Notes under the pieces: generated by a model
Told to the model about the DNA's origin: nothing
The model's input: only the letters and a program-made list of their open reading frames with translations
Database searches by the model: none
Position numbers and translations under genes: made by a program
Shown here: positions 24,353 through 31,404 of the stretch, piece by piece
Layout of the letters: each line of letters opens with the position of its first letter
Position numbering within the stretch: the first letter of the stretch is position 1
Origin: a bacterium
Lineage (GTDB): Bacteria > Actinomycetota > Thermoleophilia > Solirubrobacterales > 70-9
Assembly (NCBI GenBank): GCA_023251975.1
Contig: JAHEXU010000010.1
Location: 1 to 34,289 of the forward strand
DNA length: 34,289 nt
Direction of reading: 5' to 3'

Positions 24353-25092
24353 ATCCCGCCTCGCCACCAAAAATCACCCTGCATTTGATCCCGGCTTCGC
24401 ATCCCTGTCGGGCTGCGGTCGAGGCGGTGAAGGCGAAGCAGCTCGAATTCGAGTCGGTGATATTGACCCCGGGCGAGCACGCCGATCTGGTTGAGGGAAT
24501 CTACGGCGAGGGTTGTCGGACCGTTCCGGGGATGCTGGTCGACGGCGAGCCGGTCCACACCACCTCCGCGATCAATCGCCGGCTCGAGCAGATCGCGCCC
24601 GAGCCGAGCTTTTATCCAGCCCCGATCGCCGACGCGGTGGCAGCGGCCGAGGCCTGGGGAGACAGCGAGCTGCAGCCGCTCGGTCGGATCCTTCCGTGGG
24701 GGGCGATGTATTTTCGCCCCGATTGTTTTGCGACCTACGGTGGCGGCGAGGCGCTTGATCCGGCTGGAACCGACTACGCGATCCGCTGGATTCGAGCCGC
24801 CTGGAAATACAACGGGGTCAGCGCCGTGGCGATCGCGACGGCGCTCGAGTCGCTTCCGGCCCTGCTCGACCACGCCGACGGCTTCGTTGCCGCCGGTCTG
24901 ATCGGCGGCGCGACGCCGACCGCAGCCGACCTCCAGATCCTCTCGACGCTGCGCTTGTTGATGACCCTCGGCGATCTCACCGAGCTGATCGAAGTCCACG
25001 ATTGCGGCGCTGCCGCCAGGCGCCTGCTCCCCGGCTACGATGGTTCGATCCCGCCGGGTGCATTCCCGGCGGGCTGGGTCCGGGCCGACTGA
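24349..25092 (+). CDS. Glutathione S-transferase-like protein
   Basis: A 247-residue protein with a thioredoxin-fold N-terminal domain and helical C-terminal domain, as in glutathione S-transferases. ATG 24349 gives MNPASPPKITLHLIPASHPC; the ORF track start is 200 codons upstream inside a pseudogene. SHPCRAAVEAVKAKQLEFE is the active-site helix region with a single Cys, CRTVPGMLVDGEPVHTTSAI holds the cis-Pro and the Ser/Thr-rich glutathione-binding stretch, and the GST_C part includes TPTAADLQILSTLRLLM with the N-capping motif. Many actinobacteria lack glutathione, so the cofactor may be another thiol; that is inference. A strong stem-loop follows the stop codon. Confidence 0.8.
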   Translation: MNPASPPKITLHLIPASHPCRAAVEAVKAKQLEFESVILTPGEHADLVEGIYGEGCRTVPGMLVDGEPVHTTSAINRRLEQIAPEPSFYPAPIADAVAAAEAWGDSELQPLGRILPWGAMYFRPDCFATYGGGEALDPAGTDYAIRWIRAAWKYNGVSAVAIATALESLPALLDHADGFVAAGLIGGATPTAADLQILSTLRLLMTLGDLTELIEVHDCGAAARRLLPGYDGSIPPGAFPAGWVRAD

Positions 25093-25120
25093 TCGACCAA
25101 ACGGCGGCTGCGGTGCCTCT

Positions 25121-25166
25121 GAAGGGACCGTAAAACCGCATCAGCAAGCCACAATGCGGTCCCTTC
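25121..25166 (+). terminator. Large stem-loop after GST-like gene
   Basis: GAAGGGACCG (25121-25130) and CGGTCCCTTC (25157-25166) form a perfect 10-bp stem around 26 bases, and CCGCAT inside can alternatively pair with ATGCGG. It starts 28 bases after the stop codon. It has no T-run and is a probable transcript end or attenuator-like structure. Confidence 0.5.
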
Positions 25167-25258
25167 GGCGCTCCGATCGCCCGAGCCCCGCGCCAACCTG
25201 ACGAACCGTGCGCACTGCGCGGGCGCTCGGAATCGTAGAACTCGTGGATCAGACTGAT

Positions 25259-25511
25259 ATGAGATGGTTGCCGCGCCGAACAACCGGGCCAGCCTGGGCG
25301 ATCAACCTGAAGGCTCGCAATCCGCGGGTGTATCGCACGTTGATCGACTCGATCGAGCGTTCTGGCTGTTGCTCGGGCGCCGACAGCGCGCAACCGAGAT
25401 CGATCGGATCAGGCGTTGGCCGGAAGTTGGGCGGCGAGCGGGGACGGATTTGCGCCCGACGAAGTGCGATCCCTCCAGAAGATCGGCGGACTCTGCGCGG
25501 ATCTCGCTTGA
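25259..25511 (+). pseudogene. Possible frameshifted small gene, unidentified
   Basis: Three successive frames each carry a protein-like stretch in order along the plus strand: WAINLKARNPRVYRTLIDSI (frame of 25208), then AFWLLLGRRQRATEIDRI (frame of 25264), then LAGSWAASGDGFAPDEVRS and a few more residues to a stop at 25509-25511. Joined, they would make an ordinary protein of about 80 residues with normal codon use, which suggests two single-base indels. No known family is recognised. It may be a decayed gene, a sequencing problem or chance. The rest of the 528-bp gap 25093-25620 holds only the stem-loop above. Confidence 0.35.
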
Positions 25512-25620
25512 TCTTCGGCTCCGGTGCCTTCGGCCTCTCCTATGCTCCATCGAGGTGACCCCGCCCCGCCCCGCGCGAGACTCCTCGCTCGGCCCCCATT
25601 CCCTAAGATTTTCGCCCCCT

Positions 25621-25693
25621 GCCGCTATCGTCTAGGGGACTAGGACGCCGGATTCTCAGTCCGGAAACCGGGGTTCGAATCCCCGTAGCGGTA
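25621..25693 (+). tRNA. tRNA-Glu (anticodon CTC)
   Basis: A 73-nt tRNA. Acceptor GCCGCTA pairs with TAGCGGT (first pair G-U). The D arm CGTCTAGGGGACTAGGACG is typical of tRNA-Glu. Anticodon stem CCGGA/TCCGG encloses TTCTCAG, so the anticodon is CTC. The T arm CGGGG-TTCGAAT-CCCCG is perfect, and CCA is not encoded. Confidence 0.97.
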
Positions 25694-25696
25694 TCG

Positions 25697-25723
25697 AAAA
25701 GCCCCTCGTATTGAGCGGTTTTT
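25697..25723 (+). terminator. Intrinsic terminator after tRNA-Glu
   Basis: AAAAGCCCCTC and GAGCGGTTTTT pair around GTATT with one mismatch, and the stem ends in a run of five T. It starts 3 bases after the tRNA, as expected for a Rho-independent terminator. Confidence 0.6.
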
Positions 25724-26185
25724 CCCGTTCGATCGTGCTGGCGAGTGCCTTGCTGATGTGGGCGTCGCCGATCTCTGTGCGTTCGGCGCGCGTATCGACG
25801 GTCCGGGTCGGCAAGGCTCCCCACCACCAAAACACGATCCTGACCCCGGTTGCCGGTTATGTATGCCGTTTATCGTGAGGAGGGTGATCTTCCAGGCTCC
25901 GTAATTTGGCGTACTGGGGCTCGACGATTTACCGGCTCAAAACGGTCCGATTGCGCTGAGAGGTCCGCGGGTCGCCACGAACTCTTCCCCGCTTCTCCAG
26001 GTCCACGGCCGACCCGGCCGCAGCGGTACGGTGTTCCGGTTGCCTACCTGTAGCGTTCGGCCGATGAGAACCAGTCGAAGCACCCGCATCAGGGCGATTA
26101 GCGGGCTCGATCGCCCGCCGGGCCGTGGCGCGACGATGGGCGAAACGGGGCTTCAGGGCACCTTCGTCGAGGTTTGGTTGGTGTC
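25724..26185. other. Intergenic region, no gene recognised
   Basis: About 460 bp between tRNA-Glu and the methyltransferase. The sequence is less GC-rich and less codon-like than the neighbouring genes. The ORF 25850-26053 begins MYAVYREEGDLPGS but has no ribosome binding site and quickly turns into Arg/Pro/Ser-rich sequence; it could be a decayed fragment. No long palindrome or R1/R2 copy was found. Confidence 0.35.
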
Positions 26186-26989
26186 GTGAGGGAACTGCCG
26201 AGCGAGCTGTACGACGCCGAGTACTTCCTCTCCGATTGGTGCGAGGGGTTCGACGAGTTCCGTGCCGGCGAGGGGGTTTCGCAGCTCAAGAAGCGCGAGG
26301 TTGCGCTGCTGGGACCGAGTCCCGGGGTCCGGGTGCTCGACGCCGGTTGTGGCCGCGGCGAGGTGCTGCTGGAGTGTGCCAGGCGCGGCGCGTCGGTCGC
26401 AGGAGCTGACTACGCCGAGGCGGCGGTGGCAATCGCGCGCGAGACACTCGCCGCGGTCGAGGGCTCGGAGGTTGTCCGCTCCGACCTCACCGCCCTGCCC
26501 TGGCCGGACGACTCGTTTGACCGCGTCCTGCTCGGCGATGTGATCGAACACCTGACGGACGAGCAGGGCCGGGCCGGATTGGCAGAGCTTGCCCGGGTGC
26601 TCTCTCCCGGCGGCCGAATCGTGATCCACACCGCCCCCAATCTGCTGTTTTTGCGATTTGGTTGGCCACCGACGCGGCAGGCGCTGAGGCTGCTCGGTCG
26701 CGGCGAGGTGGCCCGCAGGCTCGACGAGGGGATCGCCCAGTCGAAGCGATACCACGTCAACGAGCAGTCGGTCTATAGCCTCCGCAGGTCACTGAGACGG
26801 GCCGGGTTTGCGCACTCGCGCGCCTGGGTGGCCCGCGACGTGCTGCGCAGCGAGGGCTACCGCCTGACGGCTGGAGTGACCGCGGGCTCGCCGCTGCTGG
26901 CCGGGCTCGCCCAACTCGCCTCCGCGCGTCCGGTTCGGCTCTTCCTGGGCAACGACCTCTACGCAATCGGCGAGCTCCCCATACGCTGA
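26186..26989 (+). CDS. Class I SAM-dependent methyltransferase
   Basis: A 267-residue methyltransferase. The start is uncertain: GTG 26186 is preferred over TTG 26174, which has GAGG directly against it. VRVLDAGCGRGEVLLE (about residues 46-61) is SAM-binding motif I, GADYAE motif II, and LPWPDDSFDRVLLGDVIEHL the post-I/motif III region characteristic of the UbiE/COQ5-like Methyltransf_11 group. LARVLSPGGRIVIHTAPNL follows. The long C-terminal part (RSLRRAGFAHSRAWVARDVL) has no catalytic motif and probably caps the substrate site. The acceptor is unknown; similar proteins methylate sugars, lipids or small molecules. It precedes the acyl-CoA dehydrogenase gene by 94 bp on the same strand. Confidence 0.85.
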   Translation: MRELPSELYDAEYFLSDWCEGFDEFRAGEGVSQLKKREVALLGPSPGVRVLDAGCGRGEVLLECARRGASVAGADYAEAAVAIARETLAAVEGSEVVRSDLTALPWPDDSFDRVLLGDVIEHLTDEQGRAGLAELARVLSPGGRIVIHTAPNLLFLRFGWPPTRQALRLLGRGEVARRLDEGIAQSKRYHVNEQSVYSLRRSLRRAGFAHSRAWVARDVLRSEGYRLTAGVTAGSPLLAGLAQLASARPVRLFLGNDLYAIGELPIR

Positions 26990-27083
26990 TCGTCTCGCTC
27001 CGGGTAAAGACACCGGGCTGGCGCGCCTTGAAACGGACCGAGGCTGCGGGGCCTGTCGGGCTGGGCGCAGTTACCCTGCCGCG

Positions 27084-28274
27084 ATGAGCAACGCCACCGA
27101 GCAGACCGGCCCCGTTATCAACCTGATCGCATCGCTTGAGGAGTCGATGCTGCGCGAGGCGGTGGGCGGCATCGCTGGGGAGTACGGCCCCAAATACATG
27201 CTCGCCTGTGCCGACGCCGGGGAGCCGCCGGTCGAGCTGTGGGACGCGCTCGCCGAAAAGGGATACTGCGGCGTCAACCTGCCCGAAAGCTACGGCGGCG
27301 GCGGTCTCGGCATGACTGGGCTGGCGGCCGTCCAAGAAGAGCTGGCGCTGGCCGGTTGCACCCAGTTGCTGCTGGTCGTCTCGCCGGCGATTGCCGGGTC
27401 GATCTTGGTCAGTCGGGGTTCCGAGGCCCAGCGCGATCAGTGGCTTCCCGGTCTCGCCGCCGGCACCACCCGGATCGCCTTCGCCGTCACCGAGTCCGAC
27501 GCCGGAACCAACACCCACAACCTCGCCACTCGAGCGCGCCAAAACGCGGCTGGCGGCTGGGAGATCAGCGGCCAAAAGACCTTCATCTCGGGGGTCGAGC
27601 ACGCCACCCATATTCTTGTCGTCGCCCGCCAGGAACTCGCCGACGGGACGCTTGGACTGCCGCTCCTTTTTATCATCGATGTCAACGCCACGGGGCTGCA
27701 GCGCGACCTGATTCCGATGGCGCTACGGCTCCCCGACAAGCAGTGGACTCTGTTCCTCGATGGCGTCGAGGTGGGGGAGGAGCGGCTCGTCGGCGGCACC
27801 GAGGGCGGAATGGGAGCGCTTTTTGAGGGGCTCAACCCGGAGCGGATCATGGCCGCCGCGGGATCGTGCGGGGCTGCCGATCGAGCGCTCCGGACCGCCT
27901 CCTCCTACGCTCGCGAACGCAAGGTGTGGAGGACCCCGATCGGCGCTCACCAGGCGCTTGCGCACCCCCTCGCCGAGGCCAAAATCGAGCTTGAAATGGC
28001 ACGTCTGATGACCCGCAAGGCGTCGGCCCTTTACGACGCCGGCTACAAGGGCGCCGGTGAGGCCTCGAACATGGCGAAGTGGGCAGCCGCCGAGGCCGCC
28101 GTCCATGCCGTCGACCGGGCGATCCAAACCCACGGCGGAAACGGCCTCGCGCTTGAATACGGGTTGACCGACATGTGGTGGGGCGCCCGGCTCAACAAAA
28201 TCGCCCCGGTCAGCCGCGAGATGATCCTCAACTACGTCGCCGAGCACTCGCTCGGCCTGCCGAAGAGCTACTGA
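27084..28274 (+). CDS. Acyl-CoA dehydrogenase family protein (FadE-like)
   Basis: A 396-residue acyl-CoA dehydrogenase. The N-terminal helical domain has GYCGVNLPESYGGGGL. The middle domain has the FAD-binding phrases FAVTESDAGTNTHNL and EISGQKTFISGVEHATH. The C-terminal domain has RKVWRTPIGAHQALAHPLAEAKIELE and AIQTHGGNGLALEYGLTDMW. The usual 'IYEGT' phrase with the catalytic Glu is replaced by IAPVSREMILN, and I see no Glu at the alternative helix-G position (LRTASSYARERK). So the catalytic base is not evident, although this 'IAPxSREM' version occurs in other actinobacterial FadE proteins. The electron acceptor would be ETF. Substrate and pathway are unknown. Confidence 0.87.
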   Translation: MSNATEQTGPVINLIASLEESMLREAVGGIAGEYGPKYMLACADAGEPPVELWDALAEKGYCGVNLPESYGGGGLGMTGLAAVQEELALAGCTQLLLVVSPAIAGSILVSRGSEAQRDQWLPGLAAGTTRIAFAVTESDAGTNTHNLATRARQNAAGGWEISGQKTFISGVEHATHILVVARQELADGTLGLPLLFIIDVNATGLQRDLIPMALRLPDKQWTLFLDGVEVGEERLVGGTEGGMGALFEGLNPERIMAAAGSCGAADRALRTASSYARERKVWRTPIGAHQALAHPLAEAKIELEMARLMTRKASALYDAGYKGAGEASNMAKWAAAEAAVHAVDRAIQTHGGNGLALEYGLTDMWWGARLNKIAPVSREMILNYVAEHSLGLPKSY

Positions 28275-28275
28275 G

Positions 28276-28503
28276 CCCGAACTCGCTGCGCCCGAGCGAC
28301 CCATATCGGGGGTTTGGGCCGCCATCACGATCGTCGGGGTCGCCCCCGAGCACGGGCTCGCCGTCGCAGATCTGCCACTGCATCACCGCGACCCGCTTGA
28401 CCGTTTGCTGATTGCGCAGGCGCGAGCCGACGGTTATCTGTTGGTTTTGGTCGCTGAACGGATCGCAGACTACGAAGTCAGATTGCTCGATGCCGCGATC
28501 TGA
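28276..28503 (+). pseudogene. VapC-type PIN toxin, C-terminal remnant
   Basis: An open frame without a start, beginning next to the acyl-CoA dehydrogenase stop, reads PEHGLAVADLPLHHRDPLDR, LLIAQARADGY, then ERIADYEVRLLDAAI-stop. This is the C-terminal half of PIN-domain VapC toxins ('LPPHHRDPFDRLLIAQA' pattern). About the first 60 residues, with two of the catalytic acidic residues, are gone. The usual 'LVTxD' phrase reads LVLVAE, so the final Asp is lost. No vapB antitoxin is visible. It is a decayed toxin-antitoxin locus filling the 324-bp gap before the CcdA-like gene. Confidence 0.8.
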
Positions 28504-28598
28504 CCCGAGCCCGCCGACCAAGTAGGCCGCTCGGCGCTTGCTCGCAGCGGCCGGTGGTACGTACGGCTTTGGCCAATCACGCGGAAGCGGTGGCAAGC

Positions 28599-29339
28599 TC
28601 AGAGATCGCTAAAAAAGTTGAGGCCGAGACTGTCAAGCAGGGTCTGCGTCTCGATGTTGAGTCGCGAAAACTCACCGCTGATCATCAGCATGCCCATCGC
28701 GATCAAAATCACTCCCGCGACCGTCATGATCGCGCGGTAGTTGCGTTTGACGATCGCGAAGGCGGTGGTCATGCGGCGGAAGGTGAGGGCGCTGAGCAAA
28801 AAAGGGATCGCCAAGCCAGCCGAGTAGACGGCCAGCAGAACGCCCCCGGAGAGGACCGAGCCCGAGGTTGAAGCGACGCCCAAGATCGCCGCCAGGGTTG
28901 GGCCGAGGCACGGCGTCCAGGCAATCGCGAAGGCCGCCCCGGCGATCAGCGGGCCGCCGTTACCGGCTCGTTCGAGCAGCCCGTCGACCCGCCACTCGGC
29001 ATTTAGCCGATCGATGAACAGCGCCGACGCCAAGACCACGCCCATCACCACCACCACGACCCCGGCAACCTTGTTGAGGGTTTCGATGTTGGCGTTGAGC
29101 GAGCGGCTCAGTCCGGTCGCGGTCAGTCCGAGCAGAATGAAGATCGTCGAGAAGCTGGCGACGAACAAGAGCGACGGCCCTAGGACCGTGCGCCAGCGCG
29201 CATGCTCGAGCTGGTGCGGCGAAACCCCGGTGATCGCCGACAGGTAGCCGGGCACCAAGGGCAGTACGCAGGGTGAGAAAAACGATGCGGCGCCAGCCAG
29301 CAGCGCGGTCAGGACTCCGATTCCACCGATCTCAGGCAT
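28599..29339 (-). CDS. CcdA/DsbD-like cytochrome c biogenesis membrane protein
   Basis: A 246-residue membrane protein starting at ATG 29339; the ORF track start adds 38 non-family residues. About six helices are visible. ASFFSPCVLPLVPGYLSAI in the first and AIAWTPCLGPTLAAILG in the fourth contain the paired Cys-Pro/Pro-Cys residues of CcdA and the DsbD transmembrane domain. These cysteines pass reducing equivalents from cytosolic thioredoxin to an extracytoplasmic thiol protein, for cytochrome c maturation or disulfide repair. No partner thioredoxin-like or ResB/ResC gene is visible in the window. The gene diverges from the SRPBCC gene with a 76-bp spacer. Confidence 0.9.
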   Translation of the reverse strand: MPEIGGIGVLTALLAGAASFFSPCVLPLVPGYLSAITGVSPHQLEHARWRTVLGPSLLFVASFSTIFILLGLTATGLSRSLNANIETLNKVAGVVVVVMGVVLASALFIDRLNAEWRVDGLLERAGNGGPLIAGAAFAIAWTPCLGPTLAAILGVASTSGSVLSGGVLLAVYSAGLAIPFLLSALTFRRMTTAFAIVKRNYRAIMTVAGVILIAMGMLMISGEFSRLNIETQTLLDSLGLNFFSDL

Positions 29340-29415
29340 CGCTTCGCCGCGCCCTTCTGAAATCGTTCCGATCGCCCGCCATACCCGAAGCGTACGCGGT
29401 CGGTATCGTCGCTGG

Positions 29416-29871
29416 ATGGGAACGATTCTGGGCTCGGCCACTACCGAGATCAACGCACCGATCGCCGATGTCTACCGAGTTGCGGCCGATGTCGAGAACT
29501 CACCAAAGTGGCAGCCTGAGCTCAAGGAGGTGGAGGTTTTAGAACGCGACGCCGACGGCAAGCAGGTCCTGGTCCGCACCGTCGCCGACCTCAAGGTCCG
29601 AGCGCTCAGCTCCAACCTCCGCTTCACCTATTCTGAGCCGACCGCCCTCAGCTGGGTCCAGGAGAGCGGCGATCTCAGCGCCGTCGCCGGATCGTGGGCG
29701 TTCGAGGATCTCGGTGACGGTCGGACTCGCGCAACTTACGAGCTCAGCGTCGAGCTTGGCCGGATGCTCGGGTTGGTGATCCGCGGGCCGCTGGTCGATC
29801 TCGCGCGCGAGGCGCTCGCCGGCAGCATGCCCGGCAAGCTGAAGGGCGCGGTTGAGGGCGAACAGAGCTGA
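29416..29871 (+). CDS. SRPBCC/START-like protein
   Basis: A 151-residue soluble protein with the helix-grip fold pattern of the SRPBCC/polyketide-cyclase group. ATTEINAPIADVYRVAADVENSPKWQPELKEVEV is the typical N-terminal strand and helix with the conserved Trp-Gln-Pro phrase, and the C-terminal long helix is RGPLVDLAREALAGSMPGKLK. Such proteins bind a hydrophobic ligand in a cavity. No catalytic residues are expected, and the ligand cannot be predicted. It diverges from ccdA and converges with a small lipoprotein gene across an R1 element. Confidence 0.85.
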   Translation: MGTILGSATTEINAPIADVYRVAADVENSPKWQPELKEVEVLERDADGKQVLVRTVADLKVRALSSNLRFTYSEPTALSWVQESGDLSAVAGSWAFEDLGDGRTRATYELSVELGRMLGLVIRGPLVDLAREALAGSMPGKLKGAVEGEQS

Positions 29872-29929
29872 CGCCGGCCTGCCGCCCCGCGGCGCCATCT
29901 GCGCCGCGACCCGCTGACGAGCTACTTAC

Positions 29930-30080
29930 CCTGGATTCACCGAACCGACCGGCGAATCCGCCCCCATCTCGGCGCCAGGAGCCGATTCGCGCCAACCGCC
30001 GGGGCACCACCGCGCCGGTGTTCACCAATCGCTGCTTGGCTTGGAAAGCGGGTTCACCTGCTCGGTTCGGTGGATCCAGG
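29930..30080 (+). mobile_element. R1 family MITE-like element, copy D
   Basis: The best-preserved copy, 151 bp. Left end CCTGGATTCACCGAACCGAC and the inverse of the right end, CCTGGATCCACCGAACCGAG, differ by one base over the first 19, and the inverted repeat continues to about 32 bp. It is bounded by perfect 5-bp direct repeats CTTAC (29925-29929 and 30081-30085). It sits between the convergent SRPBCC and lipoprotein genes and supplies the lipoprotein gene's last codons and stop. No protein is encoded. Confidence 0.85.
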
Positions 30081-30392
30081 CTTACCGGTCGCGAGATCGC
30101 CGATATCGACGCACTCGCCGATCGCCTTGGCCGACCGCGCCGCGAGGTCGTCTGGCGGCTCGCCAGCCGAGAACTCCTCGGCGCTGATCGCCGCGTCGGT
30201 CTTTTCGATGACGCAGTCGATCTGCTTCGCGTCAAGGCCGTTCGCCTCGCCTTGTTTGGTCAGCGCATCGTGTAGCGCCTCGCGGTTGGCGTCGGTCGTG
30301 TCGCCGCATCCGATCGAGCCGAGGCTGATCGCGGCGGCGGCGAGGAGCGAGCGGCCAGGCAGCCAGCGAGGTGACGTTGTCGGTGCTTTCAT
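30054..30392 (-). CDS. Small putative lipoprotein
   Basis: A 112-residue protein from ATG 30392; the ORF track begins 62 codons earlier, in sequence that overlaps the next gene on the plus strand. The N-terminus has a basic start, a hydrophobic segment LLAAAAISLGSIG and lipobox GSIGC, so the mature protein would be lipid-anchored. The mature part is acidic and helical (LTKQGEANGLDAKQIDCVIEKTDAAISAEEF, then AARSAKAIGECVDIG) with two Cys residues that may pair. No family is recognised. The last 8 codons and the stop come from an R1 element, so the native end has probably been altered. An ORF with these features could still be non-functional. Confidence 0.6.
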   Translation of the reverse strand: MKAPTTSPRWLPGRSLLAAAAISLGSIGCGDTTDANREALHDALTKQGEANGLDAKQIDCVIEKTDAAISAEEFSAGEPPDDLAARSAKAIGECVDIGDLATGKPGSTEPSR

Positions 30393-30495
30393 TGCCGAAA
30401 AGTTACGGGTTGGGTCGGCGACTTCCCCGACCGCGCCGTTCGACGCTGGGGAAATCGGGTCGTCGTCGGTAATTGTGATCGGCGAAGATTGCGCG

Positions 30496-31404
30496 GTGGG
30501 CGCCCAGGCATCGGATCGGTCAAACGAGCGAGCGCTGCCGTGGGGAGCCGATTCCGAGCACGGGCGCCTCGTCGACATACTTGTCGGCCCGCCCGATCAC
30601 TTTTGTTGGCTCCCGACCAGCGCGATCTCGCGAACCACCCTCGATTCCGGGCGGATCTTCGAGCCAGCCGCCGCCCACGCCCAGCACGCCGAGCTGATCG
30701 CCGCCTACCAAACCGCCGGGGTGGCCGTCCATCGCCTCGAACCGGATCCGGCCCTGCCCTATCAGGTGTTCGCCCGCGACTCGTCGGTTGCGACCCCATG
30801 GGGTCCGCTCGTCACCCAACTCGCCCAACCGTGGCGACGTGGCGAGTACGCGCCGGTGATCGGGTTTTATCGCCAAGCCGGGGTCCCGGTGTGGCGGATG
30901 ATCGACACTGGCTCGCTCGAGGGCGGCGACGTGATGATCATCGAGCCGGGGTGTCTTTTGATCGGAGCCGGGCAGGAGCGGACCACGATCGCCGCCGCCG
31001 AGCAGCTCGCGGAATGGTTTCGGGAGGCGGACTGGGAGGTCCGGGTCGAACCGATCCCCCCGCGCTACGTCCACATCGACGTTTTGGTGGCGATCCTCGC
31101 CGCCAAACTCGCCGCCGTCTGCTCCGAGGCGGTCTCGAGTTCGCTGCTCGCTTGGCTGCGCGGCAAGGGCTTCGAGCTGATCGAGCTGGCAGCCGCGGAC
31201 GCCGCGGTGCTCGGCGTCAACGCGGTCTCACTCGGCGCCGATCGAGTCATCTCGGCGGCTGGGGCAACAACTCTGAACGCGGCGTTGGCGGCCCGCGGAA
31301 TCGAGGTCCTGGCGCCGAATCTGGAGCAGTTCACGCTTGGCGGCGGCGGCGCCCACTGTCTCGGGCAGGCGCTTCGCCGCGAGTTTGTGGGAGCGGCTCG
31401 GTGA
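30496..31404 (+). CDS. Dimethylargininase-like amidinohydrolase (guanidine-modifying enzyme)
   Basis: A 302-residue member of the guanidino-group-modifying superfamily. GTG 30496 is the chosen start and GTG 30475 is an alternative; the track's 30070 start runs through the lipoprotein gene. Family features are WGADSEHGRLVDILVGPPDHF, ALPYQVFARDSSVATPWG, LEGGDVMIIEPG, YVHIDVLVAILAAKLAAV with the catalytic His, and LGGGGAHCLGQALRRE with the nucleophile Cys. This resembles dimethylarginine dimethylaminohydrolase, which yields citrulline and dimethylamine. A related activity on another guanidino compound is possible. The stop overlaps the next gene's start by 4 bp (GTGA), so the two are a translational pair. 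Confidence 0.85.
   Translation: MGAQASDRSNERALPWGADSEHGRLVDILVGPPDHFCWLPTSAISRTTLDSGRIFEPAAAHAQHAELIAAYQTAGVAVHRLEPDPALPYQVFARDSSVATPWGPLVTQLAQPWRRGEYAPVIGFYRQAGVPVWRMIDTGSLEGGDVMIIEPGCLLIGAGQERTTIAAAEQLAEWFREADWEVRVEPIPPRYVHIDVLVAILAAKLAAVCSEAVSSSLLAWLRGKGFELIELAAADAAVLGVNAVSLGADRVISAAGATTLNAALAARGIEVLAPNLEQFTLGGGGAHCLGQALRREFVGAAR

Noticed and set aside
25603-25830. Minus-strand ORF of 75 aa over tRNA-Glu
   Set aside because: TATGIRTPVSGLRIRRPSPL is the antisense translation of the tRNA-Glu gene, a common misannotation.
30070-30495. N-terminal extension of the amidinohydrolase ORF
   Set aside because: It lies antisense to the small lipoprotein gene and does not resemble the enzyme family, whose homology begins shortly after 30496.
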